From assembly GCA_902778645.1 (NCBI GenBank), contig CACYYO010000015.1:1-32019 (forward strand): a stretch of DNA of 32,019 nucleotides, in the 5' to 3' direction. Position 1 is the stretch's first letter, and each line of letters starts with the position of its first letter. The notes below the pieces were generated by a model that saw only the letters and a program-made list of their open reading frames with translations, had not been told where the DNA came from and ran no database searches. The position numbers and the translations under genes are program-made. This document shows positions 23,625-32,019 of this stretch, in pieces. The DNA is from an uncultured Rhodospirillales bacterium (GTDB lineage Bacteria > Pseudomonadota > Alphaproteobacteria > RF32 > CAG-239).

Positions 23625-23664
23625 TAAAACACAAAAACTCTCTTACTCTTTAACAAGAGAAAGA
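23625..23664 (-). terminator. Terminator of the 131-residue gene
   Basis: On the minus strand TCTT-T-CTCTT pairs with AAGAG-T-AAGA around GTTA, then GAGTTTTTGTGTTTT. It lies between the 131-residue gene and the ABC pair. Confidence 0.6.
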
Positions 23665-23714
23665 TCTTACCTTTCGCACACATACTAACAATAAATTATT
23701 AAAAATTTTTATAC

Positions 23715-24110
23715 TTATCTAACTTCAATATTTTGTGATTGTTTTAAGCTATTTCTCTGATAATTTGTTTTACTGCCTATATGCAATATATTCAATGTTT
23801 GTTCTATAGACTCTGTCGTAATTTCTTTATCTGTTTTTTCACCTAAATTTTTAAATAACTCCCTTACTAAGTTATATCCGGCTGCTTCATTTAAACATTC
23901 GCCTGAAATATTCATTTTTTGAAGATAGTCTTTTACCATTTCTTTTTCTAAATCTTCCGAAACAACTACCTGAACACCCCTAAGTTCGTGCTCTTTTATT
24001 TTTCCGTAATAGTCCTCCCAAACATCTCTTCCTAATCTATCCGGATTATTTGTTCTTCTTTCTATCCACTCACCCTTCTCTAAATATCTATCTTCAGAAT
24101 CTTGCAACAT
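23715..24110 (-). CDS. Uncharacterised 131-residue protein
   Basis: Not recognised. It is charged and soluble in appearance, with a basic/acidic N-terminus (DSEDRYLEKGEWIERR), a central helical part (EDLEKEMVKDYLQKMNI) and a Ser/Asn/Gln-rich end. The start is firm: AAGGAGG lies six bases before the ATG, and a TTGACA-N17-TATCTT promoter is just upstream. The gene is a single unit with its own terminator, and its low GC compared with the neighbours suggests an accessory gene. There is no partner gene that would indicate a toxin-antitoxin or secretion role. Confidence 0.75.
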   Translation of the reverse strand: MLQDSEDRYLEKGEWIERRTNNPDRLGRDVWEDYYGKIKEHELRGVQVVVSEDLEKEMVKDYLQKMNISGECLNEAAGYNLVRELFKNLGEKTDKEITTESIEQTLNILHIGSKTNYQRNSLKQSQNIEVR

Positions 24111-24142
24111 ACCTTTCCTCCTTAATGATTAAATATATAACA

Positions 24143-24171
24143 AAGATAGCATAAAATTATGTCTATGTCAA
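24143..24171 (-). promoter_or_regulatory. Sigma70-type promoter of the 131-residue gene
   Basis: On the minus strand TTGACA (24166-24171), 17 bases, TATCTT (24143-24148), 33 bases before the ATG. Confidence 0.8.
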
Positions 24172-24231
24172 AAATTTTTAATTTAGAGGCTAGGCTTTTG
24201 AAAATTTTAGCATACATAAAAACATTCAGCT

Positions 24232-24357
24232 ATTAAAGGTTTCTATTGAGCCGAGTAGTAGGCGTCAAAAGAGAAAAAAGCGCAGCGTACAAAATAGTAC
24301 GTGAGCATTTTTTCTACTTGCAGACAACGCACTAATCGACCAATAGAAACCTTTAAT
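24232..24357. repeat. GTAC-core palindromic element overlapping the rodA stop codon
   Basis: A 126-bp inverted repeat centred near 24294. The ends ATTAAAGGTTTCTATTG (24232-24248) and CAATAGAAACCTTTAAT (24341-24357) are perfect 17-bp complements. Inside, CGAGTAGT pairs with ACTAATCG, GAAAAAA with TTTTTTC, and the core is GTAC-AAAATA-GTAC (24287-24300). The right arm contains the rodA stop codon and part of its last sense codon. Confidence 0.9.
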
Positions 24358-25492
24358 CCTTGCCGATTTGAATATTGCGGTTAATATGTACACACAAAAT
24401 AATCCCAAACGATGCCATTATTGAGAGCATAACCGTTCCACCGTAAGAGATAAGAGGTAACGGCACACCGACCACCGGAATCAAACCCAACACCATCGCT
24501 GTATTAATAAAAACATATAGAAAATAGTTCGTTGCTAACCCTATAGCCACCAATTTACCGAAATAACTTGAGCAACGTATTGCAAAAGCATAGCTGTAAA
24601 TTAAAATAAGCATATTAAGAACAATAATTGTCACCCCGCCAATCATCCCGAATTCTTCAGACAACATCGTAAAAATAAAATCCGTATGTTTCTCGGGTAA
24701 AAAGTTTAAGTGACTTTGTGTCCCGTTCATAAATCCTTTACCGAAAATACCACCCGAACCGAGCGCAATTTTTGACTGAATAATATGATATCCCGCTCCC
24801 AACGGATCTCTTTCCGGATCCAAAAAAGTCAAAACGCGGTTTTTCTGATAGTCATGTAAAAAATGCCAAGCAATCGGCATCACACTCAATGCCCCCACCC
24901 CGACAAGAGCAAACTTCCATAGCTGAACACCCACTGCAAAAAAGATAGCAACCGTCGTAAAAATAAGCATCAAAGACGTTCCCAAATCCGGTTGCATAAC
25001 GATTAAGGCTGCCGGAAACAGGGCCATCAGCGCCGGTGGAATAATCCCCGGAAGCGTTCTGATTGTTTGTAGAGATGTCGAATGAAAATAGCGAGCCAAA
25101 GCCAAAACCAGAGAAATTTTCATCAATTCTGACGGCTGCAACTTAATAATACCTAAATTAATCCAGCGCTGTGCTCCCATACCGATATGCCCGCCGACCT
25201 CAACCGCAATGAGTAACAACAAAGTAATAAAATACAGCACATACGCATAACGCATAAAAAACCTTATATCCGTCAGCGCCAAAACAATCATCAACACAAA
25301 ACCCATTGCAAACCGAACAAATTGTTTAACCGCCCACGGATTCCAGTTGCCGTTTGCCGCCGAATACAAAACAACAAACCCTATCACCGCCAAAATAGTA
25401 ATGTATAAAACATAACTAAAACTGATATTAGCAAACTTTTCACCTAATGTTTGCGCCTGATTTTTTATTGTTGTTTCATAAGGTTTATACAT
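24353..25492 (-). CDS. rodA: Rod-shape peptidoglycan glycosyltransferase RodA
   Basis: SEDS-family glycan polymerase of the elongasome; it extends lipid II into glycan strands with PBP2. It has 379 residues and about ten membrane helices. Family motifs seen: GAQRWINLG and LQPSELMKI, then the periplasmic loop with the catalytic Asp271 in EKHTDFIF, and PVVGVPLPLISYGG near the end. I use the ATG at 25492, nine bases after GAGG; the TTG at 25501 falls on the ribosome site itself. The start follows the mrdA stop by 12 bases. The stop codon lies inside a palindromic element, so the mRNA ends in a long hairpin. Confidence 0.95.
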   Translation of the reverse strand: MYKPYETTIKNQAQTLGEKFANISFSYVLYITILAVIGFVVLYSAANGNWNPWAVKQFVRFAMGFVLMIVLALTDIRFFMRYAYVLYFITLLLLIAVEVGGHIGMGAQRWINLGIIKLQPSELMKISLVLALARYFHSTSLQTIRTLPGIIPPALMALFPAALIVMQPDLGTSLMLIFTTVAIFFAVGVQLWKFALVGVGALSVMPIAWHFLHDYQKNRVLTFLDPERDPLGAGYHIIQSKIALGSGGIFGKGFMNGTQSHLNFLPEKHTDFIFTMLSEEFGMIGGVTIIVLNMLILIYSYAFAIRCSSYFGKLVAIGLATNYFLYVFINTAMVLGLIPVVGVPLPLISYGGTVMLSIMASFGIILCVHINRNIQIGKD

Positions 25493-25504
25493 CTTTTTCA
25501 ACCT

Positions 25505-27322
25505 CTATTTGATAATATCAAGATTAATGGCTTCTTGCAAAATAGCACTGGCAATCGGAGCTGCAACCGAAGAACCGCCACCGCCGTGCTCAACCAAAAC
25601 AGCTACGCCGTAACGCGGGTTGTCATATGGTGCAAAAGCAATAAACAAAGCATGGTCTCTATATTTCCAAGGTAACTCATCTTGTCTCAGAATTCTGGTT
25701 TGACGTTCTTTCATTGTAATACGACGAACTTGTGTTGACCCTGTTTTTCCGGCCATTTCTTGCCCATTTATATTAAAGTGCGAACGATATGCCGTTCCGC
25801 CCGGAACATTAACCACATTATACATACCTTGTTTAACAATATCCAAAAACTCACTGGAAATATCCATTTTTTTGATTTGAGCTTTATCCGTCAGTTTTGT
25901 AAAGGTCGGTTTAACGGCATAGCCACCGTTTGCAATCCGTGCAACCAACGTTGCCAACTGCAAAGGTGTTGTTAAAATATATCCCTGCCCGATACCAGAA
26001 ATGACCGTTTCACCCTGCTGCCAAGGCTCTCCAAATCTTTTCAATTTCCATTTTTTATCAGGAATAAGCCCCGGCTTTTCATTATCCAAACCGACATTAA
26101 TTTCTTTACCTAAACCAAACCGACGTGCCATCTCCGCAATTCTTTCTATCCCTATCCTTTGCGCAGTTTCGTAAAAGAAAATATCACAAGAATGCATCAA
26201 CGCTTCAACCACATTTAGCGGACCATGACCTGTTCTTCGCCAACAGTGGAAAGCGTGGCTGCCTAGCTGCATTTTCCCTGAACAGAAAAAGCGTGTTTGC
26301 GGTTTGACAATACCCGATTCCAGTGCCGCCAACGCGACAACCGTCTTAAAAGTCGACCCCGGAGAATATTGACCTGAAATTGCTTTATTAGACAATGGAT
26401 TTCGCTCATTGCTGACCAACTCTTTCCATTCTTTACCGCTCAGCCCTTTTGCCATTGCATTCGGATCATATGAGGGGGCTGAAACAAAAGCCAATATCTC
26501 ACCGGTATGAACATCTAAAACTATTGCTGCACCACTCTGTTCCTGCTCAACAAATAACTGATAAGCTTTTTCCTGTAACCGAGAATCAATCGTTAAAGAA
26601 AGAGCCTTTCCGGGAACACCTTCGATTCTTTCAATCTCTTTCATAACACGCCCATATGCATTAACCTCTAACTTAAGACTTCCGCCCTTACCTCTCAAAT
26701 CTTTTTCAAACAGCTTCTCGATACCGGCCTTACCAATTTTAAATTCAGGAACTTGTAACAACGGGTCATTGTCTGCCTTTGCCTCTTTTTCCGAAACAGA
26801 AGAGACATACCCTAAAATATGCGCCATACTGGCCCCAAAGGGATAATCTCTGCTCAATCCTTCATCAATATAAACACCTTGCAAATCCGGTGCATTGAGT
26901 TGAATTTTTGCAACTTCATCCCATGTCAGATTATCTTTAATTTTAATAGGTACAAAACTTCTGTTTCGCTTCAAATCGCGTTTTATGCGGGATTCCTCAT
27001 CATCACTCAAAGGCATAATTTTCTTAAATTCATCGAGTGTTTTTTGGACATTCGGTGTTTGCTCTGCCACAATCATCGCCTGGAAATTTTGCCTGTTACT
27101 GGCAATCATCACTCCGTTACGATCATAGATAACACCACGCGGCGGAATAAGCAAGCGCGTCGAAATTCTGTTTTCATCAGCCAACATTTTATATTTATCT
27201 GCCTGATAAACTTGCAGATAATACAGACGCAGAATAATAACGGATAATAGCACTAACTTCGCTACTATCATAATAAACGAGCGGTTGATTAAAACTTTGC
27301 CTTTATCTTTATCTCTGTTCAT
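25505..27322 (-). CDS. mrdA: Penicillin-binding protein 2 (elongasome transpeptidase)
   Basis: Class B PBP that cross-links side-wall peptidoglycan and activates RodA. It has 605 residues from the ATG at 27322 (GAGG eight bases upstream; a TTG six bases earlier overlaps the mreD stop). One N-terminal membrane helix is at about 15-36, then the pedestal domain with RGVIYDRNG (62-70), and the transpeptidase domain with SxxK at 323-326 (STFK), SxD (378-380, SCD) in place of SxN as in other PBP2s, and KTG at 526-528. It overlaps or nearly abuts mreD, and rodA follows. Confidence 0.96.
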   Translation of the reverse strand: MNRDKDKGKVLINRSFIMIVAKLVLLSVIILRLYYLQVYQADKYKMLADENRISTRLLIPPRGVIYDRNGVMIASNRQNFQAMIVAEQTPNVQKTLDEFKKIMPLSDDEESRIKRDLKRNRSFVPIKIKDNLTWDEVAKIQLNAPDLQGVYIDEGLSRDYPFGASMAHILGYVSSVSEKEAKADNDPLLQVPEFKIGKAGIEKLFEKDLRGKGGSLKLEVNAYGRVMKEIERIEGVPGKALSLTIDSRLQEKAYQLFVEQEQSGAAIVLDVHTGEILAFVSAPSYDPNAMAKGLSGKEWKELVSNERNPLSNKAISGQYSPGSTFKTVVALAALESGIVKPQTRFFCSGKMQLGSHAFHCWRRTGHGPLNVVEALMHSCDIFFYETAQRIGIERIAEMARRFGLGKEINVGLDNEKPGLIPDKKWKLKRFGEPWQQGETVISGIGQGYILTTPLQLATLVARIANGGYAVKPTFTKLTDKAQIKKMDISSEFLDIVKQGMYNVVNVPGGTAYRSHFNINGQEMAGKTGSTQVRRITMKERQTRILRQDELPWKYRDHALFIAFAPYDNPRYGVAVLVEHGGGGSSVAAPIASAILQEAINLDIIK

Positions 27323-27324
27323 CG

Positions 27325-27843
27325 TCAACCCTCATCATTCATCAAATATTTCCGTGCTGCATCATTAACATAACTGACAACAGGATAGCATGCGATTGTA
27401 AACAAAATCGTAAAAAACAACCCGCTCACAGGCAGAAAATGTGCATAATAAACAGAAACAACTAACCATTTTAACAACTGCGCCGGCACAAAAACAAAAG
27501 CAAATCCATACCATATGACTAAAAACGGCTTATTTATAAAGAAAGATGTCAAATTACTGACCATCACATAAATGGTCAAATAAGTTATTATATCAGCCCC
27601 CAAAGGCACTGAAGACATTATATCGCTGACAAATCCCAAAAAAAACACCGTAAACATGTTAAATAAATCAGGTCTGTTCAACACCCAATAAAAAACACAA
27701 ACAGCACCCATCGCCGGACGTACGATATTTGCAATTCCGACACTTGAAGGGACATAAATACAAAAAACAAACAACAACGACAACAAAAAAGGTAAACTTT
27801 TTTGCAGAGATATTTTTATATTTTCTTTCAAGTCTTCGCGCAT
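27325..27843 (-). CDS. mreD: Rod-shape determining protein MreD
   Basis: A 172-residue inner-membrane protein with about five hydrophobic helices between residues 13 and 155 and short polar ends, the usual MreD profile. MreD bridges MreC with the rest of the elongasome. It starts one base after the mreC stop, with GAGGAA as ribosome site inside mreC's last codons, so translation is coupled. Sequence motifs in this family are weak, and the call rests on size, topology and gene order mreB-mreC-mreD-mrdA-rodA. Confidence 0.92.
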   Translation of the reverse strand: MREDLKENIKISLQKSLPFLLSLLFVFCIYVPSSVGIANIVRPAMGAVCVFYWVLNRPDLFNMFTVFFLGFVSDIMSSVPLGADIITYLTIYVMVSNLTSFFINKPFLVIWYGFAFVFVPAQLLKWLVVSVYYAHFLPVSGLFFTILFTIACYPVVSYVNDAARKYLMNDEG

Positions 27844-27844
27844 A

Positions 27845-28723
27845 TTATTCCTCGTTCTCTACACTTTGCGCGATGTCTTCTTCATAAGACACATCTGCCA
27901 AATGATAATCGACCAAACGAACATACTCCAGCCTGTCAAGGTCACTAAAAGTCTTTATTTTGATATTGTTTTTATCAATTGCCACAATTTTTCCTATCGG
28001 CAGTCCGGCCGGAAAAACACCCGCCACACCCGAAGTAACAATCTTATCACCAACATTCAAATCTGCTTCTAATGGCGTAAAAATAAGCTTGGGCATACCT
28101 GTATTATCACCGGATAAAATCCCTCTGATCCTGCTCTTTTCGACCATAACCGGTATTTTAGAGTTAATATCCGTAACCAAAATAACCTTAGAGTAAACCT
28201 GCCCAACTCTTTCAACACGACCGACAACACCGTTATCGCTTAAAACAACTTGACCTTTTTTTATCGTATCATTGCCGGCAGAATAAATAATCAAAGCATG
28301 AGAAAAAGCATCCCCCTCCTCTGCAACAACACGTGCTGTCGAATAACTGACACCTTCAGGAGGAATATAGTTAAGCAAATTCGCTAATAATCGGTTTTCT
28401 ATTTCCAGGGCTGCCGCACGGCTGTTCTTAATGATTAATTCTCTATTTTCATCTTTTAATTTTCTATTTTCTTCTCTAATATTCTTAAAATCATAAAAAT
28501 AATTCAAAGCGCCGGAAACAACCTTTGCCGGGATAACCAAAACTTCAACAACCGGAGAAAAGACATTTGTTGCCAATGAGGATGTTTTATCAATCAAAAC
28601 AGAATCTGTTTTATTAAAAAGCATCATAACAAAAGCAACAAAGAAAAGCAAAGCAATGGCAAACTTCTTTACCATTAATCTGATGCGGCTCAAATGCACA
28701 AATAAAACTCTGCGCCTTTTCAT
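27845..28723 (-). CDS. mreC: Rod-shape determining protein MreC
   Basis: Periplasmic scaffold that activates PBP2-RodA. It has 292 residues: a basic N-terminus, one membrane helix (about 20-36), a coiled coil (about 75-118, IREENRKLKDENRELI and on) for dimerisation, and the twin beta-barrel domain with the typical VVSDNGVVGRV-like VLSDNGVVGRVERVG, VLVTDINSKIPV and VVTSGVAGVFPAGLPIG-like motifs. AGGA lies five bases before the ATG. A hairpin separates it from mreB, which may lower mreCD expression compared with mreB. Confidence 0.96.
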   Translation of the reverse strand: MKRRRVLFVHLSRIRLMVKKFAIALLFFVAFVMMLFNKTDSVLIDKTSSLATNVFSPVVEVLVIPAKVVSGALNYFYDFKNIREENRKLKDENRELIIKNSRAAALEIENRLLANLLNYIPPEGVSYSTARVVAEEGDAFSHALIIYSAGNDTIKKGQVVLSDNGVVGRVERVGQVYSKVILVTDINSKIPVMVEKSRIRGILSGDNTGMPKLIFTPLEADLNVGDKIVTSGVAGVFPAGLPIGKIVAIDKNNIKIKTFSDLDRLEYVRLVDYHLADVSYEEDIAQSVENEE

Positions 28724-28746
28724 TTATCCTCTTGTCTAACAATCAA

Positions 28747-28793
28747 AGAAAGCCGAAACCCAAACGTTCTTAAGCGTCTGTTTCCGGCTTTCT
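28747..28793 (-). terminator. Terminator-like hairpin between mreB and mreC
   Basis: AGAAAGCCG-G-AAAC pairs with GTTTCGGCTTTCT (minus strand), with one bulged base and an inner ACG/CGT pairing. The following T tract is weak, so partial read-through into mreC is likely. Confidence 0.6.
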
Positions 28794-28810
28794 GTAAAAT
28801 TATCTGTCAA

Positions 28811-29902
<1,092 letters not shown>

Positions 29903-29920
29903 TCAAAATTTGTGCAACCC

Positions 29921-30859
29921 CTAACATCGATTTTTAACATTAAAAATAATATTTTTTAAAATTTCTTTATTTGAACAATAACAATGGTCTATTTCAAAAT
30001 CTGCCTTTAACTGTTTTTTAAACCATGTTAATTGCCTTTTGGCATATTGTCTGGTATGAAGTTTTGCCAGATTAACAGCCTCTTCCAAAGAAGTTTTTTG
30101 TTCAAAAAAATCCAATAATTCCGGAAGTCCTAGTGCCTTCATCGCCGGCAATGTTTTATCAGGATTCGTCTTATATATTTTTTCTGCCTCCTGTAAGGCT
30201 CCTTCCTGCATCATTTTATCAAAGCGCAGATAACAACGTTCATCTAATTCCTTTTGTCCGGGCATAATCTTAATCACAAAAAATTCAGCCTCCGGCAGTT
30301 TTTTTACCATCTCTTTTTTGTACCACGCAGACAAAGGAATTTGTGTATCCAACCAAACTTCATAAGCGCGTCTGACGCGTGTTGTATCATTCTCACTCAA
30401 TTTTGCCGCTGTTATCTTATCTACTTCCGACAATTTTTTATGCAGCTTTTGCACACCTATTTTTGTAAGCAATGACATTGTTTGTTTATGTGCAGCCTGT
30501 GATGTCTCCGGAATTGGTGTTGTCCCATTAACCAAATTGTCTATATATAAACCCGTTCCGCCAACCACAACCGGAACCTTACCCTCCTCCCAAAGTTTAT
30601 GAATTTCCGGAACGATTTTATCCAACCAATCAACAACCGAGCCTCTGAAATTATTAGGAAATAACTCATATAAACGATGTTCAACCAATTGTTTATCCTT
30701 GTTATTTGGTGCGGCTGATAAAATGGGTATTCCCTGATAAATCTGCATTGAATCTGCATTTAAAACAACACCGTTCACACCCAAAGCTATATCTATTGCC
30801 AACTGAGATTTTCCTGATGCCGTCGGACCGGCAATAACAATCACGGTGTTTTTTTTCAT
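29921..30859 (-). CDS. miaA: tRNA dimethylallyltransferase
   Basis: Adds a dimethylallyl group to N6 of A37 in tRNAs that read UNN codons. It has 312 residues. P-loop GPTASGKS is at 11-18, then NADSMQIYQGIPILSAAP (substrate Asp and Thr/Ser region), VVGGTGLYIDNL, and the tRNA-contacting RQYAKRQLTWFK near the C-terminus. The start lies two bases after the ddl stop, an unusual pairing. It is part of the leftward cluster with ddl and mreB. Confidence 0.96.
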   Translation of the reverse strand: MKKNTVIVIAGPTASGKSQLAIDIALGVNGVVLNADSMQIYQGIPILSAAPNNKDKQLVEHRLYELFPNNFRGSVVDWLDKIVPEIHKLWEEGKVPVVVGGTGLYIDNLVNGTTPIPETSQAAHKQTMSLLTKIGVQKLHKKLSEVDKITAAKLSENDTTRVRRAYEVWLDTQIPLSAWYKKEMVKKLPEAEFFVIKIMPGQKELDERCYLRFDKMMQEGALQEAEKIYKTNPDKTLPAMKALGLPELLDFFEQKTSLEEAVNLAKLHTRQYAKRQLTWFKKQLKADFEIDHCYCSNKEILKNIIFNVKNRC

Positions 30860-30861
30860 CT

Positions 30862-31776
30862 TCAGTTATCCAAACTCCGACACTTTGCGTTTTCAACAAG
30901 AATTGCACAAACTTTTTCATAACTGATCCCGGCAAACTTTGCTTGTTCCGGAACAAGAGACAAAGGCGTCATTCCCGGATTCGTATTAATTTCCAACAGC
31001 ACAACTCCGTCTTTTTTATTATATCTGAAATCAGAACGAGAAATAGTATTACAAGCCAAAGCCTGATGTAAAATCTCTGCATATTTTTTAGCCTGCTCGG
31101 CTGCTTCGTTTGGAATTTCTGCCGGCAACAGATGCTTTGTCATGCCATCGGTATATTTAGCCTTATAATCATAAAAATCTACTTTCGGGCGCATTTCCGT
31201 TACCCCGAGAGCCTTTCCTTCCAAAACGGCAACCGTCAATTCTTGCCCCTCAATAAACTTTTCAACCATAATTTCTTTTGCATCATCATCATAAATAACT
31301 TTTGACTTATCTTCTTTATTTTTAACAATAAAAACACCAACAGACGACCCATCACTGACCGGTTTGACAACATAGGGCATTTCTATTTCTGTCCCTGTTT
31401 TTTTGAATACGGCAAAAGTCATTTTTTGTGATTCTGCAACTTTTATATGGTTTTGCTCGGCAACCATTTTTGTTAAATTTTTATCCATTCCTAATGCTGA
31501 CATTTTTAAACCTGAATGCGTATAAGGAATTTGCAAAATATCGAGCATTCCCTGAATTTCACCATCTTCGCCGAAATTACCGTGTAAAGCATTAAAAACC
31601 ACATCCGGTTTTTCTTTTTTTAAGGTCTCTACAAAGTCAAAACCATTTTTCAAATCATAAGCGACAACATTATAGCCTGATTTTATTAAAGCTTCTGCGA
31701 CACCTTTTCCGGTAACCAGACTAACCTCTCTTTCGGCAGAAAATCCGCCCATAACTACCAATATTTTTTTAGACAT
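30862..31776 (-). CDS. ddl: D-alanine--D-alanine ligase
   Basis: Makes D-Ala-D-Ala for the peptidoglycan stem peptide, using ATP. It has 304 residues. The N-terminal domain has VVMGGFSAEREVSL and ALHGNFGEDGEIQG; the ATP-grasp part has VVKPVSDGSSVGV (ATP-binding Lys) and the metal-site motif LEINTNPGMTPLSLVPEQA. I start it at the ATG at 31776, eight bases after AAAAGGA. In many bacteria ddl sits in the dcw cluster; here it leads a miaA-mre-mrdA-rodA run, two bases before miaA. Confidence 0.96.
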   Translation of the reverse strand: MSKKILVVMGGFSAEREVSLVTGKGVAEALIKSGYNVVAYDLKNGFDFVETLKKEKPDVVFNALHGNFGEDGEIQGMLDILQIPYTHSGLKMSALGMDKNLTKMVAEQNHIKVAESQKMTFAVFKKTGTEIEMPYVVKPVSDGSSVGVFIVKNKEDKSKVIYDDDAKEIMVEKFIEGQELTVAVLEGKALGVTEMRPKVDFYDYKAKYTDGMTKHLLPAEIPNEAAEQAKKYAEILHQALACNTISRSDFRYNKKDGVVLLEINTNPGMTPLSLVPEQAKFAGISYEKVCAILVENAKCRSLDN

Positions 31777-31847
31777 CAAAATTTTCCTTTTATATTTAAA
31801 TTTTTATGCTATTTTAGGCTCAAAGTTTAAATAAAGAGTGAAAAAGA

Positions 31848-32019
31848 ATGAAAAAATTAGGGCTATGTTTTATTTTTTCTGTTTGTCTGATAAACACTGT
31901 TCAAGCTTATCAGACAACCCATTATGCAACGGCTGTTCTCGGGCCTTTTAACGCCAGCAATGCCAGTTTTACATACAACATTACACCACAGTCTTACCTG
32001 GTACACACAAACATACAAA
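31848..32019 (+). CDS. N-terminus of a secreted protein (partial)
   Basis: An open frame from ATG at 31848 to the window edge gives 57 residues. The first 20 (MKKLGLCFIFSVCLINTVQA) form a Sec signal peptide with a type I cleavage site after VQA. The mature part begins YQTTHYATAVLGPFNAS and is rich in Thr, Asn and Tyr, as in beta-rich surface or periplasmic proteins, but too little is visible to classify it. It is divergent from ddl. An AGAGTG stretch lies upstream of the start. Confidence 0.7.
   Translation, partial: MKKLGLCFIFSVCLINTVQAYQTTHYATAVLGPFNASNASFTYNITPQSYLVHTNIQ

Noticed and set aside
26819-27247. 142-codon open frame antisense to mrdA
   Set aside because: It overlaps well-supported PBP2 codons throughout and has no start signal or family resemblance.

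Overview
The window reads as chromosome of an AT-rich alphaproteobacterium, probably a host- or gut-associated lineage with a modest genome. The evidence is a mitofilin/Mic60-like gene next to tsaD, a small membrane-protein gene between aroK and xerD, an mre-mrdA-rodA cell-shape cluster, and alphaproteobacterial-looking palindromic repeats. No rRNA or tRNA gene, CRISPR array, phage module or transposase gene was seen. The lineage is inferred from gene content, not from a marker search.

Layout. At 1-0.5 kb are the 3' end of a probable aminotransferase, its terminator, and a small HTH gene read leftward behind a structured leader or small RNA. At 0.5-2.5 kb are palindromic repeats, then fabD-fabG leftward. 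At 2.6-5.3 kb is ftsK, followed by a candidate small RNA built from three GTGA-tetraloop hairpins. At 5.3-7.9 kb are an orphan gene, truA and a Gfo/Idh/MocA oxidoreductase. At 7.9-12.7 kb are a TolC-like lipoprotein with a SPOR domain, a pentapeptide-repeat protein coupled to rarA, and a small orphan gene with its own promoter and terminator. At 12.7-19.1 kb are a Mic60-like gene coupled to an ADP-dependent sugar kinase (leftward), then tsaD-nth, aroK, a 48-residue membrane protein and xerD. At 19-24.1 kb are two unknown genes flanking a tandem pair of ABC exporters. At 24.2-31.8 kb is a leftward run ddl-miaA-mreB-mreC-mreD-mrdA-rodA that unites D-Ala-D-Ala supply with the elongasome. The right edge holds the start of a secreted protein.

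Most genes are housekeeping. The unusual signal lies between them. One family of about 125-bp near-perfect palindromes (core GTAC-N6-GTAC) abuts the stop codons of fabG, aroK and rodA, with arm sequences that change in a compensatory way. In aroK and rodA the outer arm includes the 3' end of the gene. A second family (GTCAT...GGTATCC/GGATCC palindromes) is flanked at two loci by exact 17-bp direct repeats, and in both cases the duplicated stretch carries the upstream gene's last codons or stop and the downstream gene's translation signal. This looks like small non-autonomous mobile elements that insert at gene junctions without breaking either gene.

All identifications are from reading motifs, lengths and context; no database search was run.
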